From Dehalococcoidales bacterium (GTDB lineage: Bacteria; Chloroflexota; Dehalococcoidia; Dehalococcoidales; UBA3254): 5,166 nt of DNA. This document shows, in pieces, positions 1 to 5,166 of the stretch (the stretch's first letter is position 1; each line of letters begins with the position of its first letter). Made by a program: the position numbers and the translations under genes. Below the pieces are notes generated by a model that was given only the letters and a program-made list of their open reading frames with translations, ran no database searches and was not told the DNA's origin. The DNA is taken from assembly GCA_028718465.1 (NCBI GenBank), contig JAQULX010000255.1, forward strand, positions 1 through 5,166. The letters are read 5' to 3'.

Positions 1-15
1 GGCCTCTCCCTTCAT

Positions 16-43
16 CAATCCATAATCATTAATCGTTAATCAG
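16..43. repeat. Four-unit 7-bp tandem heptad (YAATCNN)
   Basis: Four consecutive 7-base units are visible: CAATCCA, TAATCAT, TAATCGT and TAATCAG. All share the AATC core in exact 7-bp register. The tract lies in the AT-rich segment beyond the 3' end of the regulator gene. It could be a protein-binding array for a gene left of the window, or chance in AT-rich DNA. No function can be assigned from sequence alone. Confidence 0.4.
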
Positions 44-81
44 TATTCCGCCATAACAAAATAGGAGTGAGATGCGGCGAC

Positions 82-106
82 TTTATGAATGGACTTTATT
101 CATAAA
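82..106. other. AT-rich dyad downstream of the regulator gene
   Basis: TTTATGAAT (82-90) and ATTCATAAA (98-106) are perfect 9-bp inverted arms around a 7-base loop. The dyad lies 65 bp beyond the regulator stop codon. A hairpin here could help end or stabilise the regulator transcript. The stem is AT-rich and has no T-run after it in the minus direction, so it is not a convincing intrinsic terminator. The rest of bases 1-171 shows no gene and no recognisable continuation of a transposase. Confidence 0.4.
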
Positions 107-171
107 CTCGCTGATTGCCGGCTTTCCTGTCCGGTGAAACGCAATCGTTACCCGTGCATACCGGGCAGGCC

Positions 172-1515
172 TCAGGAAGACGGTTTCCCGGCCGTTATTT
201 TCTCCGGGGAATCCAGAATCTGCCGGATATTTTCCCAGATACCCTGCTTTTTCCAGTGTTGAAGCCGGGTGAAACAGGTCGAAGGGGCCCCGTAGGTCCG
301 GGGTATATCGCTCCATTTAGCGCTGTTTTTAATCACGTAAAGGATTCCGTTAATTAACTGCCTGTCATCATATCTGGGCCGCCCTGTCCGGGCTTGAGAC
401 GGCAGGAGCGGCGCGATGCGTTTCCATTGCTCGTCAGTTAATTCGGCGTCATTCTTCACAGGCGGTTCTTTCAGGGGGGCACGTTTATAATGCGATGATT
501 TTTTATGGTTTTTCCGTTTGGGGTCGCTGTAAATGGCCGCCAGAGACCGGACCATTTTAGCGATCTGGTCCCTCAATGACCGGGGCTCCAGCACTTCGAC
601 CTCTTTTTCCCACCGCATGATCCAGGTCCGGAAGGAAAGAGTGTTGCGGGTTTTAAGAGTCATTACCATCGAGCCGTCGCTCTGGACTTCAGTTTCCTGG
701 GAAGGATGCCAGACAGTCTCTCCAACCGACCGGCTGATTTTGGGGCTGAAACGCAGTTTTACCGTCTCTATCGGCTGGTGGGTTGCCAGCTTATCACTGG
801 AGGTAATATCCCAGGGGGAGCTGAGATAGTCCATGGCATTAAAGCTGGCCGGGATTTCATAAGTATCCGGGGATATTTTAATGTCTCCCACGATATGGTC
901 GGTCTTGAATGAGCGTATCGTCTTTTTGAGATGACAATAAGCGATTACGTAGCTGGAAAAACTTAATAAGGAAGGCTCGATAAAATATGGTTCGATGGTG
1001 GTCTCGGTCGAGTCCTGGATTCCCGGCTCGCTGTATTTGATGGTAACCCGGCGCCGGGAGGCCCAGGCCTCGGTCAACGCATTAAAATTTTTCAGCTTTC
1101 TTTCATCCCGCGGCAGTTTTTCCAGGTAGTCCAGTGTATGCAGGATCTGGTCTCGCAAATGAGGCGGCAGTATGGTATTTAACTTGATAAAGGTCGCTAC
1201 CACGTTAGGATTATATATGCAGGAATAGTTCTGCATCAGCCGGGCTGACAGAAAAATATTCGTGGCTTCGGCCAGGGTAAACGTCACCGGAGGCAAAAAA
1301 TAGCCCTCCACCACACCCCGCTTGCTGCCTTGTTCCCAGATCGGAACATCGAGCTCGTTTTCCAGCGTCAGCAGATCTCGGTAGATAGTCCTCTTGCTGA
1401 TGGACAATTTTTGGGCAATATCATCCACTTCAATCCCGTGCGGATATTGCCATAACAATACCTGCAATTTCAAAAGGCGTGCAGTTCGGTCTCTTTTTCT
1501 GGCACGGCTGGACAT
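172..1515 (-). CDS. HTH/WYL-type transcriptional regulator with C-terminal IS402-like (DUF4096) transposase domain
   Basis: This is a predicted cytoplasmic DNA-binding regulator of 447 residues. Residues about 12-55 form a DeoR/HTH_11-like winged helix with recognition-helix sequence SISKRTIYRDLLTLE. Residues about 145-225 match the WYL sensor region, including SFKTDHI; the WYL tripeptide itself reads S-Y-V (188-190). Residues about 250-330 fit the WCX extension typical of these proteins. A Lys-rich linker (about 331-357) follows. Residues 359-435 then match the DUF4096 domain at the N-terminus of IS5/IS402 transposases: LTDEQWKRIAPLLP, RTGRPRYDDRQLINGILYV and KWSDIPRTYG. No DDE catalytic domain follows. 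The frame opens at a TTG at 1620, but ATG at 1515 is preferred because an AGGA lies 8 bases upstream and a promoter -10 lies at 1556-1564. ATG at 1521 is the alternative. The gene is divergent from the transporter gene, which suggests it controls it (inference). The ligand is unknown. Confidence 0.88.
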   Translation of the reverse strand: MSSRARKRDRTARLLKLQVLLWQYPHGIEVDDIAQKLSISKRTIYRDLLTLENELDVPIWEQGSKRGVVEGYFLPPVTFTLAEATNIFLSARLMQNYSCIYNPNVVATFIKLNTILPPHLRDQILHTLDYLEKLPRDERKLKNFNALTEAWASRRRVTIKYSEPGIQDSTETTIEPYFIEPSLLSFSSYVIAYCHLKKTIRSFKTDHIVGDIKISPDTYEIPASFNAMDYLSSPWDITSSDKLATHQPIETVKLRFSPKISRSVGETVWHPSQETEVQSDGSMVMTLKTRNTLSFRTWIMRWEKEVEVLEPRSLRDQIAKMVRSLAAIYSDPKRKNHKKSSHYKRAPLKEPPVKNDAELTDEQWKRIAPLLPSQARTGRPRYDDRQLINGILYVIKNSAKWSDIPRTYGAPSTCFTRLQHWKKQGIWENIRQILDSPEKITAGKPSS

Positions 1516-1555
1516 ATCCATTTTCCTGCTTAAAATCAGTAGTAGCTTCGCCTGT

Positions 1556-1564
1556 ATTATAGCA
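1556..1564 (-). promoter_or_regulatory. Extended -10 promoter element of the regulator gene
   Basis: On the minus strand the bases read TGCTATAAT, a perfect extended -10 (TGnTATAAT). The best-spaced -35 (TTTCGT, 1584-1579) is poor, as is common with extended -10 promoters. Transcription would start near 1549, giving a leader of about 34 bases before the ATG at 1515. It would also leave the TTG at 1620 upstream of the transcript. Confidence 0.6.
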
Positions 1565-1611
1565 TTCTCCTTGCGTACACGAAAACCATTAAGGATGTAG
1601 ATCGGATTATT

Positions 1612-1633
1612 TTGTGACAATCAAGTTGTCAAC
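1612..1633. promoter_or_regulatory. Operator-like palindrome cluster upstream of the regulator gene
   Basis: TTGTGACAA (1612-1620) and GTTGTCAAC (1625-1633) are each 9-bp odd-centred palindromes with centres 13 bp apart. Together they contain a hyphenated dyad, TGACAA (1615-1620), 5 bases, TTGTCA (1626-1631). The site lies about 65-85 bp upstream of the predicted regulator start point, within the divergent intergenic region. It also contains a perfect minus-strand TTGACA (1632-1627). With the AATAAT at 1611-1606 this could be a second promoter, though the 15-bp spacer is short. Autoregulation through this site is inference. Confidence 0.4.
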
Positions 1634-1962
1634 GGTCTGCGCTACAATTTATCGTTGGTGGGGTAAAGAAGATGTCATGTTGGAGGAGAGTGCAGTCCGG
1701 CACGGCATCTGCTGCAATCCGCTATTGCGCGGCTTCCATATAACTGCTGTACCCGTCATTGCGAGGATTCGGGACTTCTCTGCGGCAATCAAAAGCCTTT
1801 TGTACCAGCCCTCCATTAGATTGCCGCGGTCAGCCCGTGTGCTCGCCATGACGTGTTACGGGATTGATTGAAGGAAATCACCCATTCAGGATATCAGGCC
1901 CGGCGCTGCGGATCGGTTTCGGTTTTAGAAATTTGGGATCAGGATAGAACAAGCCTTATTTT
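1634..1962. other. Non-coding stretch upstream of the transporter gene
   Basis: Apart from the palindromic repeat at 1755-1852, I see no gene, tRNA or riboswitch here. A TACAAT at 1643-1648 resembles a -10 but has no matching -35. The TTGAAG at 1868-1873 with GATATC at 1890-1895 is a weak promoter-like pair. The transporter promoter therefore cannot be placed with confidence. Confidence 0.5.
1755..1852. repeat. 98-bp double-armed palindromic intergenic repeat (MITE-like)
   Basis: Outer arms GTCATTGCGAG (1755-1765) and CTCGCCATGAC (1842-1852) are inverted repeats matching at 10 of 11 positions. Inner arms CTGCGGCAATC (1780-1790) and GATTGCCGCGG (1819-1829) also match at 10 of 11. The arms are separated by 14 and 12 bases, with a 28-base centre. 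The GTCATTGCGAG end resembles short intergenic palindromes that I recall occurring in many copies in some environmental bacterial genomes. It is too short to encode a transposase, so it would be a non-autonomous or relic element. No clear target-site duplication is seen. Confidence 0.7.
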
Positions 1963-3360
1963 ATGAAAAAATATATTGTCTTTACGCTGGCTTGCCTGGG
2001 AGCGCTTATGACTGCGATAAGCGGTACCACGGTTATGGTAGCCTTTCCGGAAATCATGGCCTCGTTTAATACTACGATCGTATTATCCGGCTGGGTCCTC
2101 AGCAGCAATCAACTGGCGACCACTATCGGCATGCCGCTCATAGGCAAGATCAGCGATCTTATCGGCCACAAGAAGGCCTTCCTTATATGCATCTCGTTAT
2201 TCACCGCCGGATCGCTCCTGAGCGCAGTGGCGCCTACCATAGAATTGCTGATTGCGGCCAGATTTATCCAGGGGCTGGGGACCGGGGGCTCCCTGCCGGT
2301 AGCAACCTCCCTGATAGCCGAAGAATATCCTGGTGATAAACAGAAGTATATCGGATTCCTGGTTGCCGTTTTTCCCATCGGGCAGATCATCGGCCCCAAT
2401 CTGGGCGCCTGGCTGACCCATCAATACGGGTGGCAGTCCAATTTCTGGGTCTTCGTCCCCTTCGGCGCCCTGGTCCTGCTGATGTCTTTACTGCTCCTGC
2501 GCCGGAGCGCCGTCAAGGGAAAAGGCAGGCTGGACTTGCCGGGGGCTGTCTTGTTGACTCTTCTGATAACCTCCGTCATGCTCGGCATCAGCTTCATGGG
2601 ATCTCGGGAAGGAGGAATTCCCTGGCTGTCAGTCGGCCTGGCTTTTGCCGCCGCTATTGTGCTGGCGGTGGTTTTTCTCCGGCATCAGCGGAGGACCGTG
2701 GATCCGATACTCGACCTGGCGGTATTGCGTGAGAAGCCCTTCATCGCCTCCAATATTTATAACTTTATATACGGGATCGCGCTTCTGGGACTTCTCAGCT
2801 TCATCCCTCTGTATGCCGTCAGCGTCTATGGCATGACTTTAATCGAGAGCGGCCTGGTCCTGACTCCCCGGTTCGCCGCCACCATGGTGGCGGCCTTCAT
2901 AATCAGTATATATCTTGTCAAATGGGGCTACCGGCGTCCGATGCTGATCGGCACTGCCCTGTATGCCGCCTGCCTGTTCCTGATGGCCCCTGAGATCAGG
3001 GGGTTCAATCTGGCAGGCTGGCATATCAGCAGCTTTGCCTGGCTGTCCGGGATACTGTTTTTCATTGGAGTAGGCCAGGGGATGGCTACTCCCGCCTGCA
3101 ACAATGCCTGCATCGAGCTGATGCCGGACCGGGTCGGCACCATTATGGGCGTCCGGGGCATGTTCCGGCAGGTGGGGGGCGTCATCGGTATCAGCACTAT
3201 CGCTCTTATTCTCGAAAGTTCCGCGGATATATCCCGGGGCTTCCAGACTGTTTTCTTGGGCGTGGGGATGCTCCTTTTTCTCAGCATCCCGACGATTTTT
3301 TTGATTCCGGAAAGGCCCGGCCTGCCGGTTGCCATAGGCTCGCATACTCTTACCCATTAA
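1963..3360 (+). CDS. MFS transporter, DHA2 (EmrB/QacA-like) drug-efflux type
   Basis: This is a predicted inner-membrane proton-coupled exporter of 465 residues with about 14 hydrophobic helices: roughly 5-27, 43-65, 74-92, 97-118, 131-151, 163-181, 192-212, 220-240, 263-285, 298-320, 327-345, 357-378, 398-418 and 427-448. MFS motif A is GKISDLIGHKK (61-71) between helices 2 and 3. Motif B is ARFIQGLGTGG (99-109) with its Arg at 100. The motif C region GQIIGPNLGAWL (140-151) is the antiporter signature in helix 5. A basic loop (about 180-191) separates the sixth and seventh segments. Fourteen segments and motif C point to DHA2 multidrug exporters, but the substrate cannot be read from sequence. 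The start ATG is followed by MKKYIVF and the first helix. Shine-Dalgarno support is weak because the nearest AGGA (1941) is 18 bases away. The gene reads the same way as the CocE-like gene 76 bp downstream and opposite to the regulator gene. Confidence 0.92.
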   Translation: MKKYIVFTLACLGALMTAISGTTVMVAFPEIMASFNTTIVLSGWVLSSNQLATTIGMPLIGKISDLIGHKKAFLICISLFTAGSLLSAVAPTIELLIAARFIQGLGTGGSLPVATSLIAEEYPGDKQKYIGFLVAVFPIGQIIGPNLGAWLTHQYGWQSNFWVFVPFGALVLLMSLLLLRRSAVKGKGRLDLPGAVLLTLLITSVMLGISFMGSREGGIPWLSVGLAFAAAIVLAVVFLRHQRRTVDPILDLAVLREKPFIASNIYNFIYGIALLGLLSFIPLYAVSVYGMTLIESGLVLTPRFAATMVAAFIISIYLVKWGYRRPMLIGTALYAACLFLMAPEIRGFNLAGWHISSFAWLSGILFFIGVGQGMATPACNNACIELMPDRVGTIMGVRGMFRQVGGVIGISTIALILESSADISRGFQTVFLGVGMLLFLSIPTIFLIPERPGLPVAIGSHTLTH

Positions 3361-3436
3361 AGGGGCCCTGACCAAAGGCCCTGAAAAAATGTTAATATAA
3401 GATAATCCGGCAAAAATAAAATAAAGGAGAGGAATA
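3361..3436 (+). other. Transporter-hydrolase gap with direct repeat
   Basis: GGCCCTGA occurs twice (3364-3371 and 3377-3384). The pair can fold a 5-bp GGGCC/GGCCC stem (3363-3367 with 3377-3381). It is followed by an A-run, not a T-run, so it is not a standard plus-strand terminator. TATAAG (3396-3401) and GATAAT (3401-3406) resemble -10 boxes but lack good -35 partners. Read-through from the transporter gene is plausible. Confidence 0.4.
3424..3432 (+). promoter_or_regulatory. Strong ribosome binding site of the CocE-like gene
   Basis: AAGGAGAGG contains a full GGAG core (3426-3429) placed 7 bases before the ATG at 3437. It fixes that ATG as the start and contrasts with the poor site in front of the transporter gene. 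Confidence 0.85.
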
Positions 3437-5166
3437 ATGGATGCCATAATTGGTACCGGAAAGATTTCAAAAAGGGAATATGAGATTAAATCCGAGCTTA
3501 GTGTCTCTATTCCGATGAGCGACGGAATAACCATCGATGTCGATATCTTCCGTCCGGACAGCGACGGTAAGTTTCCCGCGCTTCTCGGGATTGCACCATT
3601 TGATAAGGAGCTTCAGTCCGACCGTATCTGGCCGGCGCCCACGCGCACCAGGCGTATCCGCGGTTCGCCGGATGCCTGCCTGGAAGCTGCCAGCACCGAT
3701 TTCTTCGTCAGAAGAGGGTATGTCAATATTATCGCCAGCGTACGCGGCACCGGGAAATCCGGGGGGGTCTATCAGTACCTCAGCGCCCGGGAGCTAAAGG
3801 ACACCTACGAGGTTATCGAGTGGGCTGCCCGGCAGCCCTGGTGCAACGGCAGCGTGGGCATGATCGGCCTGGGCTATTACAGCGCCCATCAGCCTCTGGT
3901 GGCGGAGATGCAGCCGCCGCATCTGAAAGCCATTGCCCCCATCGGCACTTTCTGGGATAGCTACCGCCATTTTTGGTGGCCGGGCGGAGTCCTGCAAAAG
4001 GGATTTCTCCGCTGGCTGGTCTCCCTGGTTAACTTTGACGCCCATACTGAAAAGAGCGTCCTGGCGGAAGAACTGGGAGAAGAAGGCTACCGTCAGGCCA
4101 TTCAGCGCGCCCTGGCGGATAAAGACATCAACGGCGCTCCCGAGATAATGGAAGCTCTGAAGAACTTCAGTGAGACCGGGAACGTGAACTACCTGGATAT
4201 CCTGCTGCACCCGCAGATGTCCAAATACTGGATGGAAAGAGGGTCCAATCTGGATTTCAGCAAAATCCAGGTTCCGGCCTATCTGGGCGCAGCTACTCAC
4301 CGCCCCAGCGTATTCTATTACTACCCGGACTTCAAGATGCCCAAAAAGATGATCTTTTTCCCGCCGGCTTACCTTGACCGGCCTTTCTACCAGTTTACCT
4401 GGGAGCTTTTACGCTTCTTCGATTACTGGCTGAAAGGGATCGATACCGGCATCATGGCCGAACCGGCCGTTAAGATTTTTATCAGGAACTCCAATGATTG
4501 GCTCATGACCGATGACTTCCCGGTCCCCGGCACCCGGTGGATCCCCTTTAATTTGCATGATAACCATTCTCTGTGCGAGATCGAGCCCTGGCCTGATGCC
4601 CTGTCCGCTTCTTACGATGACAATCCCGAGAGCCGCGGCTGCCTTAAATACTACTCAGCCCCGATGGTGGAGAACACGGAGGTGGTGGGCCCCATCGTGC
4701 TCAACCTGTACGCCTCCTGCCGCGGGACGGACATGATCCTGAGAGGCAGCATCTGGGACGTCGACCCGGAGGGTAAGGAGACTGTCCTGAATAACGGCTG
4801 GCTCCGCGCTTCTCACCGTGAGCTGGATACGGAAAAATCCAGGCCCTGGCTGCCGGTCCACACTCATGCCAATCCGCAGCCCCTGGTCCCCGGACAGGTC
4901 TACCAGTTCAGCCTGGATATCTGGCCCATTGCCAATCTTTTCAAAGCCGGCCACCGCATTATGCTTAAGATCAGCAGCGCCGACGATCCGCCGGAGAACC
5001 TGTACCAGGTCGGCCACGAGCATCTGGTGAGCCAGACGTCCAATACCATCACGATATATCATGATGCCAAACATCCATCGCACATACTCCTGCCGGTCAC
5101 TAAAGGCAACATTATCGGGACCTATGTTTCCGGAGGAGATATCAGCCTCAAAAACAAGGAGTTCAT
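3437..5166 (+). CDS. CocE/NonD-type (peptidase S15-like) alpha/beta-hydrolase protein, likely catalytically degenerate; 3' end outside window
   Basis: A total of 576 codons are visible and the frame is open at the window end. The family (Xaa-Pro dipeptidyl-peptidases, cocaine esterase, glutaryl-7-ACA acylase) hydrolyses esters or amides. The N-terminal fold is clear: IPMSDGITIDVDIFRP (25-40), RGTGKSGG (103-110), then WCNGSVGMIGLGYYS (135-149) and LKAIAP. A helical cap lies about 166-275, RFFDYWLKGID at 326-336, and the PepX_C jelly-roll from about 365, with DVDPEGKE, GWLRASHRE (454-462), FKAGHRIMLKISSAD and a final ITIYHDAKHPSHILLP strand pair. Key residues are abnormal. The elbow, normally GxSYxG, reads GLGYYS, so the nucleophile is Gly146. 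The usual oxyanion Tyr is Phe55. The canonical GGWxD and GPWxH segments read GAATHR (284-289) and FPPAYL (308-313). There is no signal peptide, so it is probably cytoplasmic. Fold assignment is confident; activity is doubtful. Confidence 0.9.
   Translation, partial: MDAIIGTGKISKREYEIKSELSVSIPMSDGITIDVDIFRPDSDGKFPALLGIAPFDKELQSDRIWPAPTRTRRIRGSPDACLEAASTDFFVRRGYVNIIASVRGTGKSGGVYQYLSARELKDTYEVIEWAARQPWCNGSVGMIGLGYYSAHQPLVAEMQPPHLKAIAPIGTFWDSYRHFWWPGGVLQKGFLRWLVSLVNFDAHTEKSVLAEELGEEGYRQAIQRALADKDINGAPEIMEALKNFSETGNVNYLDILLHPQMSKYWMERGSNLDFSKIQVPAYLGAATHRPSVFYYYPDFKMPKKMIFFPPAYLDRPFYQFTWELLRFFDYWLKGIDTGIMAEPAVKIFIRNSNDWLMTDDFPVPGTRWIPFNLHDNHSLCEIEPWPDALSASYDDNPESRGCLKYYSAPMVENTEVVGPIVLNLYASCRGTDMILRGSIWDVDPEGKETVLNNGWLRASHRELDTEKSRPWLPVHTHANPQPLVPGQVYQFSLDIWPIANLFKAGHRIMLKISSADDPPENLYQVGHEHLVSQTSNTITIYHDAKHPSHILLPVTKGNIIGTYVSGGDISLKNKEF

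Noticed and set aside
83..316. 77-codon minus-strand frame as a possible remnant of the transposase catalytic part
   Set aside because: It overlaps the regulator's DUF4096 region in another frame and shows no DDE-type motif in the non-overlapping part.
1614..1871. 85-codon plus-strand frame in the intergenic region
   Set aside because: It crosses both the operator-like palindrome and the 98-bp repeat, has no ribosome binding site, and encodes nothing recognisable.
3363..3389. Possible intrinsic terminator after the transporter gene
   Set aside because: The stem is only 5 bp and is followed by an A-run in the plus direction, so it lacks the T-tract needed for intrinsic termination.
2839..3534. 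231-codon minus-strand open frame
   Set aside because: It is antisense to the clear MFS gene, runs across the gap and into the CocE-like gene, and its protein resembles no family; it is a shadow of GC-biased codons.
3794..4300. 168-codon minus-strand open frame
   Set aside because: It lies wholly antisense to the CocE-like gene, which has family motifs and a strong ribosome binding site; no recognisable domain on this strand.
4655..5083. 142-codon minus-strand open frame
   Set aside because: It is antisense to the PepX_C part of the CocE-like gene and has no family resemblance.
1..5166. CRISPR arrays, tRNA or rRNA genes
   Set aside because: No regularly spaced direct repeats of CRISPR size and no tRNA or rRNA-like sequence was seen on either strand.

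Overview
The window looks like bacterial accessory chromosome of moderate GC content. It holds three genes in a divergent layout. The composition, the CocE-like hydrolase subtype and the short GTCATTGCGAG-ended intergenic palindrome are in keeping with an anaerobic environmental lineage such as Dehalococcoidia (Chloroflexota) or a relative. That placement rests on remembered family resemblance, not on a marker gene, and is weak.

Layout: bases 1-171 are non-coding, with a short heptad repeat and an AT-rich dyad. Bases 172-1515 (minus strand) encode a helix-turn-helix/WYL-type transcriptional regulator. Its C-terminus carries an extra domain resembling the N-terminal DNA-binding part of IS5/IS402-type transposases (DUF4096), with no DDE catalytic part after it. 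An extended -10 element (TGCTATAAT) upstream supports a start at 1515. Bases 1516-1962 are an intergenic region with that promoter, an operator-like palindrome (about 1612-1633) and a 98-bp double-armed palindromic repeat (1755-1852). Bases 1963-3360 (plus) encode a 465-residue MFS transporter, probably the 14-helix DHA2 drug-efflux type. Bases 3437 to the window end (plus) encode a CocE/NonD (X-Pro dipeptidyl-peptidase S15-like) alpha/beta-hydrolase protein whose C-terminal jelly-roll is nearly complete when the window stops.

Working model (inference): the regulator, transcribed away from the transporter and hydrolase-like genes, senses a ligand through its WYL region and controls the transporter, and perhaps the hydrolase-like gene, which has its own strong ribosome binding site 76 bp after the transporter stop.

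Two features stand out. The regulator has apparently captured a transposase DNA-binding domain. The CocE-like protein has Gly where the nucleophilic Ser belongs, Phe at the usual oxyanion-hole Tyr, and no recognisable Asp or His at the canonical triad positions, so it may be a non-catalytic (pseudoenzyme) member of its family.
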